From Rhodoferax sp. (lineage in GTDB: Bacteria > Pseudomonadota > Gammaproteobacteria > Burkholderiales > Burkholderiaceae_C): a stretch of DNA of 9,008 nt. The stretch spans positions 1 to 9,008 of the forward strand of contig VERU01000073.1 in the NCBI GenBank assembly GCA_018882485.1, read 5' to 3'. This document shows positions 1 through 5,756 of this stretch, piece by piece (position 1 is the first letter of the stretch; each line of letters opens with the position of its first letter). The position numbers were made by a program, and so were the translations under genes. Below the pieces are notes generated by a model. That model saw only the letters and a program-made list of their open reading frames with translations. It was not told the DNA's origin and made no database searches.

Positions 1-910
1 GTTCATCGCCATCTTCAGCACGCTGTCGCGCATGCACCGCGACAGCGAGATGGTGATCTGGTTCAGCAGCGGCAAGGGCCTGGCGGCCTGGCTCGGCCCG
101 CTGCTGCGCTTTGCCTGGCCCATTCTGGCCGCCATCGCCACTCTGGCGCTGCTGGTGCTGCCCTGGACCAACCAGCGCATCGACGAACTCAAGCAGCAGT
201 ACGAACGACGGGGTGACCTGGAGCGGGTCGAGGCCGGCCGCTTCCAGGAGTCGGCCGATGGCCAGCGGGTTTTCTTCGTCGAAAAGGACGGTTTCGGGCC
301 CCTGGCCGGCAACAACGTGTTCGTGGCCAGCAACCAGCCCGAGGGACAGACCGTCACCTCGGCGCGCAGCGGCCGGGTCGAGGTGCGCGACGGCGGACGC
401 TTTCTCATCCTGGGCAACGGGCAGCGGCTGGACACCCAGGCCGGCACAGGCGGGCTGCGCATCGGCGAGTTTGCCCAGTACGGGGTGCGCATCGGGACCG
501 ACCCGCTGGGTGGCTCCGTGGGGGTGGCCGTCAACACCCTGCCCACCCTGGAGCTGATGCGCCAGCCCACACCCGCCCATCGGGCCGAGCTTTCCTGGCG
601 TTTCGGGCTGGTGCTGGCGGCCTTCAATTTCGTGGTGCTGGGGCTCACGGTGTCCCGCGTGAACCCGCGTGTCGGCCGCAGCACCAACCTGCTGTATTCG
701 CTGTTCGCCTTCATCGTCTACCTGAACCTCCTCAACCTCGGGCAAAGCTGGATCGCCAGCGAGCGCGTGGGTTTTGCCAGCTACCTGCTGGGTCTGCACG
801 GAGGCGCCCTCGCCCTGGGTCTGCTGGGTGTGGCGCGCCAGCACCACGGCTGGCACTGGCGGCGCCTGCTGCGTCGCAGGCGGCCCGAGGCATCGGGAGC
901 TCGGGCGTGA
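1..910 (+). CDS. lptF: LPS export permease LptF, 3' part (5' end outside window)
   Basis: LptF is one of the two inner-membrane permease subunits of the LptB2FGC transporter, which extracts lipopolysaccharide from the inner membrane and feeds it to the periplasmic Lpt bridge. The first complete codon is at base 2; about 302 residues are visible, so roughly the first 60-70 residues, with the first membrane segments, are missing. The visible part begins in the conserved cytoplasmic stretch of the YjgP/YjgQ family (LSRMHRDSEMVIWFSSGKG). It continues with a membrane segment (visible residues about 34-55), a periplasmic beta-jellyroll region (about 60-190) and three closing membrane helices (about 198-218, 229-249, 257-278), then an Arg-rich cytoplasmic tail. 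The internal ATG at 32 is not the start, because the frame is open and family-like upstream of it. The stop overlaps the lptG start. Assignment as LptF rather than LptG rests on gene order and on the next gene being the better LptG match. Confidence 0.93.
   Translation, partial: FIAIFSTLSRMHRDSEMVIWFSSGKGLAAWLGPLLRFAWPILAAIATLALLVLPWTNQRIDELKQQYERRGDLERVEAGRFQESADGQRVFFVEKDGFGPLAGNNVFVASNQPEGQTVTSARSGRVEVRDGGRFLILGNGQRLDTQAGTGGLRIGEFAQYGVRIGTDPLGGSVGVAVNTLPTLELMRQPTPAHRAELSWRFGLVLAAFNFVVLGLTVSRVNPRVGRSTNLLYSLFAFIVYLNLLNLGQSWIASERVGFASYLLGLHGGALALGLLGVARQHHGWHWRRLLRRRRPEASGARA
895..899 (+). promoter_or_regulatory. Ribosome binding site of lptG
   Basis: GGGAG lies within the end of lptF, with 7 bases between it and the GTG at 907. 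It supports GTG 907 as the lptG start. The stop of lptF (TGA 908-910) sits inside the GTGA overlap, so lptG translation is probably coupled to lptF. Confidence 0.6.
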
Positions 911-2013
911 GGACCTTGCGACGCCTGATCTACGGCGAGGTGCTGGCGGCGGTCGGCTTCGTCACGCTGGGGTTTCTGTCGCTGTTTTTCTTTTTCGACC
1001 TGGTCGAGGAGATCCAGTCGCTGGGCCGCTACCCGGCCACGCCCTACCGGCTGGTGCACGCACTGAGCTATGTGGCGCTGATGGTGCCCAGCCACCTGTA
1101 CGAATTGCTGCCCATCGCGGTGCTGATCGGCACCATCTTCGTGATGGCGCGGCTGGCCCGGACCTCCGAGTTCACCATCCTTCGCACCAGTGGTCTGGGT
1201 CCAGGCAGGGCCCTCAAGACGCTGCTGCTGCTGGGCCTGGGTTTTGTGCTGCTGACCTTTGCCGTGGGCGACTATGTCGCGCCGCTGGCCGATCGCAGCG
1301 CCCAGCTGCTCAAGGCCCGTTTCCAGGGGCGCATCACGGTCGGGCAGACCGGTGCCTGGCTGAAGGAGCGACAGAGCTATTCGCAGTTCTCGGTCAATGT
1401 GGGGGCGATGGACGCCGATGGCAGCCTGCGCGACCTGCGGCTGTTCGAGTTCGACAACCAGGGGTTCCTGGTCTCCCTGATGAGCGCCCGGCGCGCCAGC
1501 TTTGCCGGCGATGAGGCCTGGCTGCTGGAGCAGGTCGAGCGCACCGAATTCCCGCCGCGCGGGCAGGACGCCGCCCGCATCGCCCGCACCCAGCTCGCCA
1601 GCGTGCGCTGGCCCAACCAGATCAGCGCCGAAATGGTATCGGCCGCCGTCCTCAAGCCCGAGCGCATGGGCACCATCGACCTCTTCGAGTACATCCGCCA
1701 CCTGGAGGCCAACCGGCAGGTGGCCCAGCGCTACCAGATCGAATTCTGGAAAAAGGTGTTCTACCCGCTGAGCTGCCTGGTCATGGTGGTGCTGGCACTG
1801 CCCTTTGCCTACCTGCATGTGCGCGCCGGCGGGGTCTCGGCCTATGTGTTCGGCGGGGTGATGGCAGGCATCAGCTTCTTCCTGCTCAACAACCTGTTCG
1901 GCTACATCGGTGACCTCAACGACTGGCAGCCCTGGCTCACCGCCGCCCTGCCCGGCCTGTTGTACATGCTGCTGTCGCTGAGCGCCTTTGCGTGGCTGGT
2001 GCTGCGCCGTTGA
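907..2013 (+). CDS. lptG: LPS export permease LptG
   Basis: LptG is the second permease subunit of the LPS extractor LptB2FGC; it pairs with LptF in the inner membrane and is driven by the ATPase LptB, which is not in this window. The protein is 368 residues, normal for the family. It starts with a short basic N-terminus (MRTLRRLIYGE) followed by membrane helix 1 (about residues 11-31). Helices 2 and 3 follow (about 55-82 and 103-122). A periplasmic beta-jellyroll domain spans about 130-270, and three C-terminal helices lie at about 284-304, 308-329 and 343-366. The loop after helix 2 carries the conserved ARLARTSEFTILRTSGL stretch, the coupling-helix region that contacts LptB in this family. 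The GTG start is chosen because it overlaps the lptF stop by 4 bases, has a good Shine-Dalgarno 7 bases upstream and places helix 1 properly. No truncation or missing domain is seen. Confidence 0.95.
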   Translation: MRTLRRLIYGEVLAAVGFVTLGFLSLFFFFDLVEEIQSLGRYPATPYRLVHALSYVALMVPSHLYELLPIAVLIGTIFVMARLARTSEFTILRTSGLGPGRALKTLLLLGLGFVLLTFAVGDYVAPLADRSAQLLKARFQGRITVGQTGAWLKERQSYSQFSVNVGAMDADGSLRDLRLFEFDNQGFLVSLMSARRASFAGDEAWLLEQVERTEFPPRGQDAARIARTQLASVRWPNQISAEMVSAAVLKPERMGTIDLFEYIRHLEANRQVAQRYQIEFWKKVFYPLSCLVMVVLALPFAYLHVRAGGVSAYVFGGVMAGISFFLLNNLFGYIGDLNDWQPWLTAALPGLLYMLLSLSAFAWLVLRR

Positions 2014-2017
2014 CGCC

Positions 2018-2416
2018 ATGACCCTCCCGCTCCAGCCGCACCCTCGTCCGCCTGACCCCGCCGCTGCGGTGGTGCTGTTTGCCCATGGGTCCCGCGACCC
2101 CCTGTGGCGCGCCCCCATCGACGCGGTGGCGGCCCGCATGGCCCAGATCGACCCGCAGCGGCCCGTTCGCTGTGCCTTTCTGGAACTGTGCAGCCCCGAC
2201 CTGCCCACCTGCGTGGACCAACTGGTGGATGAAGGCCGGCAATCCATCCAGGTGCTGCCCCTGTTTCTGGGGGTCGGGCGCCACGCCCGCGAGGACCTGC
2301 CCCGGATCGTGGATGCGCTGATTCAGCGTCACCCCGGCGTGCGCTTCACCCTGCGCCGTGCCATGGGCGAGGAACCGGCCCTGATCGACCTCATGGCCCG
2401 CCTGGCCCTGGACTGA
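2018..2416 (+). CDS. cbiX: Single-domain CbiX-type sirohydrochlorin chelatase
   Basis: This 132-residue protein belongs to the short CbiX class (CbiXS), single-domain class II chelatases that work as homodimers in the cytoplasm and insert Co2+ into sirohydrochlorin for cobalamin, or Fe2+ for siroheme. Both expected metal-binding histidines are visible: His23 in VVLFAHGSRDPLW and His89 in VLPLFLGVGRHAREDLP. The conserved FLELCSPDLP segment (about residues 54-63) lies between them. There is no His-rich tail and no second chelatase domain. A 12-15 residue Pro-rich leader (MTLPLQPHPRPPDP) precedes the first strand. ATG 2018 is chosen over an upstream TTG at 1988, which would overlap lptG by 26 bases and adds residues unlike the family. 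No clear Shine-Dalgarno is present; the start lies 4 bases after the lptG stop, so coupling is likely. Whether the metal is cobalt or iron cannot be read from the sequence; the cysB neighbour makes siroheme synthesis attractive. Confidence 0.88.
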   Translation: MTLPLQPHPRPPDPAAAVVLFAHGSRDPLWRAPIDAVAARMAQIDPQRPVRCAFLELCSPDLPTCVDQLVDEGRQSIQVLPLFLGVGRHAREDLPRIVDALIQRHPGVRFTLRRAMGEEPALIDLMARLALD

Positions 2417-2450
2417 GGGGGTCGCTGCGGCGCCTTGCGGCCCGGGGTGC

Positions 2451-2479
2451 GGAACAGCCTTAGACCTTCCAGGCATAAT
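2451..2479 (+). promoter_or_regulatory. Possible cysB promoter
   Basis: The 90-base gap between cbiX and cysB (2417-2506) is the only plus-strand gap large enough for a promoter. CATAAT at 2474-2479 matches five of six bases of a sigma-70 -10 box. The only properly spaced -35 candidate, GGAACA at 2451-2456 (17-base spacer), is poor. Transcription would start near 2486, giving a leader of only about 20 bases. A weak -35 would suit activator-dependent or autoregulated transcription, but no operator is identified. The GC-rich stretch 2417-2450 shows no clear terminator hairpin with a T-run, so read-through from cbiX is possible. Confidence 0.3.
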
Positions 2480-2506
2480 GAGGGCCTGTTTTTCATCAAT
2501 TTCTGC

Positions 2507-3460
2507 ATGAACCTGCATCAATTCCGCTTCGTGCAAGAAGCGGCGCGGCGCAATCTCAACCTGACCGAAGCCGCGCGGGCGCTGCATACCTCGCAACCCG
2601 GGGTGTCCAAGGCCATCATCGAGCTCGAAGAGGAACTGGGCGTGGACATCTTCGCCCGGCATGGCAAACGGCTCAAGCGCATCACCGAGCCCGGACAGCA
2701 TGTGCTGCAAAGCATCGAGCTGATCCTGCGCGAGGTCGGCAACCTCAGGCGCATCGGGGAGCAGTTCAGCGCAGGCGACAGCGGCACCCTGTCCATTGCC
2801 ACCACCCACACCCAGGCCCGCTATGTGCTGCCCGAGCCGGTGGCGCGGCTGCGCCAGGCCTATCCCAAGGTCAACGTCAGCCTGCACCAGGGATCGCCCG
2901 AACAGGTGGCGCGCATGCTGATCGACGAAGTGGCCGAAATCGGCATGGCCACGGAATCGCTGGCCAGCTACGAGGAACTGGTCACCCTGCCCTGCTACGA
3001 ATGGCAGCACGTGCTGGTGCTGCCGGCGCAGCACCCGCTGGCGCGCCGCGAACACCTCAGCCTGGAAGACATCGCGCAGGAACCGCTGATCACGTACCAC
3101 CCGTCGTTCACCGGACGCACCCGCATCGACCAGGCCTTTGCCACCCGCCGGCTCAGCCCACGCATTGCGCTCGAGGCCATCGATTCCGACGTGATCAAGA
3201 CCTATGTGCGGCTGGGCCTGGGCGTGGGCATCGCCGCCGAGATGGCGGTGCGCGATCTGATGGCGGAAAACGGCGCAGGCGACCTGCTGGTGCGCCCGGC
3301 CGGGCACCTGTTCGGCCAGAACGTGACGCGGGTGGCCTTCAAGCGCGGCGCCTGGCTGCGCAACTTCGTCTACCAGTTCGCCGAACTGATCAGCCCCCGG
3401 CTCAGCCGGGACCTGGTGGCCCGGGCCATGACCGGGCATGTCAACGATTACGAACTATGA
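2507..3460 (+). CDS. cysB: CysB-family LysR-type transcriptional regulator
   Basis: CysB is the LysR-type master regulator of sulfur assimilation; as a tetramer it activates sulfate/thiosulfate uptake and cysteine-synthesis genes when O-acetylserine (N-acetylserine) signals sulfur shortage, and often represses itself. The protein is 317 residues (E. coli CysB is 324). The N-terminal winged helix-turn-helix spans about 1-60, with LTEAARALHTSQPGVSKAI at 19-37, followed by a linker helix and the two-lobed effector domain (about 93-295). Signature stretches are TTHTQARY (99-106), HQGSP (127-131), MATE (147-150), FTGRT (201-205) and DSDVIKTYVRLGLGVGIAA (226-244). Thr100, Thr102, Gln103, Thr149 and Thr202 fall at the positions I remember as the sulfate/effector-contacting residues of enteric CysB. 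ATG 2507 is chosen because MNLHQFRFVQEA matches the family N-terminus; the frame opens earlier from TTG 2435 but those 24 residues are not family-like. The paralogue Cbl is the main alternative. The stop overlaps the next start (ATGA). Confidence 0.92.
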   Translation: MNLHQFRFVQEAARRNLNLTEAARALHTSQPGVSKAIIELEEELGVDIFARHGKRLKRITEPGQHVLQSIELILREVGNLRRIGEQFSAGDSGTLSIATTHTQARYVLPEPVARLRQAYPKVNVSLHQGSPEQVARMLIDEVAEIGMATESLASYEELVTLPCYEWQHVLVLPAQHPLARREHLSLEDIAQEPLITYHPSFTGRTRIDQAFATRRLSPRIALEAIDSDVIKTYVRLGLGVGIAAEMAVRDLMAENGAGDLLVRPAGHLFGQNVTRVAFKRGAWLRNFVYQFAELISPRLSRDLVARAMTGHVNDYEL

Positions 3461-4623
3461 CCCTGGCCCGCAGTCACCCCATCCTGCCCCCCTCGCGCCT
3501 GCCGCAGGTCGGCACCACCATTTTCACCGTGATGTCCGCCCTGGCAGCCGAACACCAGGCCGTCAACCTGGGCCAGGGTTTTCCGGATTTCGACTGCGAC
3601 CCGCGGCTGGTGGACGGCGTGGCCGATGCGATGCGCCGCGGCCTGAACCAGTACCCGCCCATGACCGGGGTGCCGGCGCTGCGGGAGGCGGTGGCCCGAA
3701 AAATCGCCGCCGAGTACGGTCGCACCTACGATGCGATGAGCGAGATCACCGTGACCGCGGGCGCGACGCAAGCCATTCTGACGGCCATCCTGGCCGTGGT
3801 CCATCCGGGGGACGAGGTCATCGTGCTGGAGCCCTGCTACGACAGCTACGTGCCCAACATCGAACTAGCCGGCGGCGTGGTGGTGCGGGTGCCGCTGACG
3901 CCGGGCACCTTCCGGCCCGACCTGGACCGGATCGCGGCCGCCATCACACCCCGCACCCGGGCCCTGCTGATCAACACGCCGCACAACCCCAGCGGCACCG
4001 TGTGGACCGAGGCCGAAATGCGCCGGCTGCAGGACATCCTGGCCCCCACCGACGTGCTGTTGATCAGCGACGAGGTGTACGAACACATGGTGTTCGACGG
4101 CGCCTTGCATCAGAGCGTCGCCCGCTATGGCGATCTGGCAGCCCGGGCGTTCATCGTCTCCAGCTTCGGCAAGACCTACCACGTGACCGGCTGGAAGGTG
4201 GGCACCGTGGCAGCCCCGGCGGCCATGACAGCCGAATTCCGCAAGGTGCACCAGTTCAACGTGTTCACCGTCAATACGCCGGTGCAGCATGCCCTGGCGG
4301 CCTACCTGGCCGACCCGGCGCCCTACCGGGAACTGCCCGCGTTCTACCAGCGCAAGCGCGATCTGTTCCGGCAGGGACTGGGCCGCACCCGCCTGCGGCT
4401 GCTGCCCGGCGAAGGCACCTATTTCCAGTGCGTGGACATCTCGGCGGTCAGTTCGCTGGACGAGGCCGCGTTTTGCCGCTGGCTGACGGCCGAAATCGGC
4501 GTGGCGGCCATCCCGATGTCGGCCTTTTACGGCAACGGCTTTGATCAGCGCGTGGTGCGCTTTTGCTTTGCCAAGCGAGACGACACGCTGCAAGCGGCCC
4601 TGCAGCGCCTCTCGAAGCTATAA
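3457..4623 (+). CDS. YbdL-type PLP-dependent aminotransferase, probably methionine-preferring
   Basis: This 388-residue cytoplasmic fold-type I aminotransferase (class I/II) is close in length and sequence to the E. coli methionine aminotransferase YbdL (about 386 residues) and to kynurenine aminotransferase / glutamine transaminase K-like enzymes. The class hallmarks are present. Substrate-side motif NLGQGFPDFD is at 37-46 and the PLP phosphate-site region AGATQAI at 101-107. NTPHNPSGTVW (173-183) has Asn177, and SDEVYEHMVFDG (204-215) has Asp205 for the pyridine nitrogen and Tyr208. SSFGKTYHVTGWKVG (235-249) carries the Schiff-base Lys239, and VVRFCFAK (366-373) has Arg368 for the substrate carboxylate. 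It would convert methionine, and possibly aromatic amino acids or kynurenine, to 2-oxo acids. ATG 3457 overlaps the cysB stop by 4 bases with no clear Shine-Dalgarno, implying coupling to cysB. The last residues (SKL) and the TAA stop lie within or beside an AT-rich repeat. Exact substrate cannot be decided; the annotation 'methionine aminotransferase' is family-based. Confidence 0.9.
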   Translation: MTLARSHPILPPSRLPQVGTTIFTVMSALAAEHQAVNLGQGFPDFDCDPRLVDGVADAMRRGLNQYPPMTGVPALREAVARKIAAEYGRTYDAMSEITVTAGATQAILTAILAVVHPGDEVIVLEPCYDSYVPNIELAGGVVVRVPLTPGTFRPDLDRIAAAITPRTRALLINTPHNPSGTVWTEAEMRRLQDILAPTDVLLISDEVYEHMVFDGALHQSVARYGDLAARAFIVSSFGKTYHVTGWKVGTVAAPAAMTAEFRKVHQFNVFTVNTPVQHALAAYLADPAPYRELPAFYQRKRDLFRQGLGRTRLRLLPGEGTYFQCVDISAVSSLDEAAFCRWLTAEIGVAAIPMSAFYGNGFDQRVVRFCFAKRDDTLQAALQRLSKL

Positions 4624-4676
4624 AAATAGTAGCTAAGAGTCCATTATCCACGGGGGCTAGGACCTTATTTGATGCC
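4612..4676 (+). repeat. AT-rich intergenic repeat-like element (Comamonadaceae type)
   Basis: An AT-rich patch interrupts otherwise very GC-rich sequence across the end of the aminotransferase gene. It contains GCTATAAAAATAGTAGC (4617-4633), in which AGCTA (4616-4620) and TAGCT (4630-4634) are inverted copies and CTAT/ATAG (4618-4629) form an alternative small hairpin. A second weak inverted pair, GTCC (4639-4642) and GGAC (4660-4663), follows, then TTATTTGATG. The order (AT-rich start, GCTA, spacer, GCTA, T-rich end) resembles a short dispersed intergenic element I remember as abundant in Acidovorax/Polaromonas/Rhodoferax-type genomes. Only this clear copy is in the window, so the repeat nature rests on memory. 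It sits between convergent genes and could help end transcription, though there is no classic GC stem plus T-run. Edges are approximate. Confidence 0.5.
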
Positions 4677-4700
4677 GGATTTTCGCCCTGGCCAGCGGGC

Positions 4701-5747
4701 TCAGGGCCGGGCGCCCGTGTCGAAGGCCTCGATCACCCGCACGGTGTTGAGCGCCAGCGACTCGTTGGCGTAGCCGCCCTCGAACACCAGCACCGTGGGC
4801 CAGCCCGTTGCGGCCAGGCGCTGCCCGAGACGGCTGAAGTCGTCGCCAGTCAGGCCGAAGCGGCAGATCGGGTCTTCGGCCGCCGTGTCCAGCCCCAGCG
4901 AGACCACCAGCGCGTCGGCGCCCCAGGCGGCCAGTTGCGCCAGCGCCACCTCCAGCGCGTGGAACCAGGCCTCGGGCGCACTGCCGGCGGGCAGCGGCAG
5001 GTTCAGGTTGCAGCCCAGGCCCTCGCCTGCGCCGCGCTCGTCGGCGTGGCCGAGGAAGAACGGGTATTCGGTGCGCGGATCGCCATGCAGGCTGGCAAAG
5101 TACACATCGCTGCGCCGGTAGAACAGGGTCTGCGTGCCGTTGCCGTGGTGGTAGTCCACATCCAGCACCGCCACCCGGGCTGCACCGGCATCGCGCAGCG
5201 TCTGCGCCGCCACCGCCGCCTGGTTGAGAAAACAGTAGCCGCCCATGAAATCCGGTCCGGCGTGGTGACCCGGCGGCCGGCTCAGGCAGAACGCGGCCCG
5301 CACGCCGCCGGCCACCGCCAGCGCCGCCGAGTGCGCCGCATCGGCCCCGGCCCGCCCCGCCTGCCAGGTTCCCGGGCCGACGGTCTGCCCGTTGTCCATG
5401 GAATACAGGCCCAGACGGGCGATGAAATTGTCCGGCTCCACGTCATCACGCAGGCTGCGCACCGGCCAGACCGAGGCATAGGGCAGGCGCTGCGCGTTGG
5501 CCGGGTCCAGTGCCAGCCACTGCGACCAGGCGCCGGCCAGAAACTCCAGATAGCGCGGTGCGTGCAGCCGCGCCAGCACGGCGGCGGCGTCGGCATGGGG
5601 CACCCGCAGTTCGTGGCCCCGCTCGCGCAGGCGCTGTGCCACCCGCTCCTGCCGCTCGGCCCGCTCGAAAGCCGGCACCTGCTGACCGCGAAAGATCTCG
5701 AACTCGGCATCGTGCCGGGCGTGTTCGGGGTTGAAAAACGTCAGCAT
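4701..5747 (-). CDS. Acetylpolyamine amidohydrolase / class II histone deacetylase-like protein
   Basis: This 348-residue zinc hydrolase of the arginase/deacetylase fold closely resembles bacterial acetylpolyamine amidohydrolases (AphA type), which remove acetyl groups from acetylated putrescine, cadaverine or spermidine in the cytoplasm. The active site looks intact: SRPPGHHAG (156-164) with the general acid-base pair His161/His162; VLDVDYHHGNGTQ (194-206) with zinc ligands Asp198 and His200; SLGLDTAAEDP (283-293) with the third ligand Asp287; and EGGY (323-326) with catalytic Tyr326. An extended loop (about 95-128, ending VGPGTW) corresponds to the polyamine-deacetylase insert that shapes a narrow dimeric tunnel. 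ATG 5747 is chosen because LTFFNPEHARHDAEFEIFRGQQVPAFE matches the family N-terminus and GGAG lies 5 bases upstream. It lies 9 bases after hrpA on the same strand and so is probably co-transcribed. In this family the names histone deacetylase and polyamine deacetylase are used interchangeably; substrate is not proven. Confidence 0.9.
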   Translation of the reverse strand: MLTFFNPEHARHDAEFEIFRGQQVPAFERAERQERVAQRLRERGHELRVPHADAAAVLARLHAPRYLEFLAGAWSQWLALDPANAQRLPYASVWPVRSLRDDVEPDNFIARLGLYSMDNGQTVGPGTWQAGRAGADAAHSAALAVAGGVRAAFCLSRPPGHHAGPDFMGGYCFLNQAAVAAQTLRDAGAARVAVLDVDYHHGNGTQTLFYRRSDVYFASLHGDPRTEYPFFLGHADERGAGEGLGCNLNLPLPAGSAPEAWFHALEVALAQLAAWGADALVVSLGLDTAAEDPICRFGLTGDDFSRLGQRLAATGWPTVLVFEGGYANESLALNTVRVIEAFDTGARP

Positions 5748-5752
5748 GGCGA

Positions 5753-5756
5753 CTCC
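5753..5756 (-). promoter_or_regulatory. Ribosome binding site of the deacetylase gene
   Basis: On the minus strand GGAG directly follows the hrpA TGA stop (5759-5757) and is 5 bases from the ATG at 5747. The stop itself extends the match (TGAGGAG). Ribosomes ending hrpA would therefore cover or unmask this site, suggesting termination-reinitiation coupling. Confidence 0.6.

Noticed and set aside
1223..1237. CTG-rich run in lptG as a tandem repeat
   Set aside because: It encodes Leu residues of a membrane helix with the preferred Leu codon; expected in a GC-rich membrane-protein gene.
2417..2450. GC-rich stretch after cbiX as an intrinsic terminator
   Set aside because: I could not find a convincing stem-loop followed by a T-run; the apparent repeats (TGCGG) are direct, not inverted.
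2435..2506. Extended cysB start at TTG 2435
   Set aside because: The 24 added residues are not CysB-like and would cover the likely promoter; ATG 2507 aligns with the family start.
781..3439. Two long minus-strand frames (781-2247 and 1937-3439) antisense to lptF, lptG, cbiX and cysB
   Set aside because: Gln/His/Gly-rich shadow translations without recognisable motifs; the plus-strand genes have intact family motifs throughout.
3001..3456. Upstream in-frame extension of the aminotransferase into cysB (would give 540 residues)
   Set aside because: The extra 152 residues are an out-of-frame reading of the conserved CysB effector domain; ATG 3457 gives the normal family length and N-terminus.
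4685..4700. GCCC/GGGC inverted pair around CTGGCCAG as a terminator for either convergent gene
   Set aside because: Only a 4-base stem (or a loopless palindrome) and no T-run on either side; not separable from the background in GC-rich DNA.
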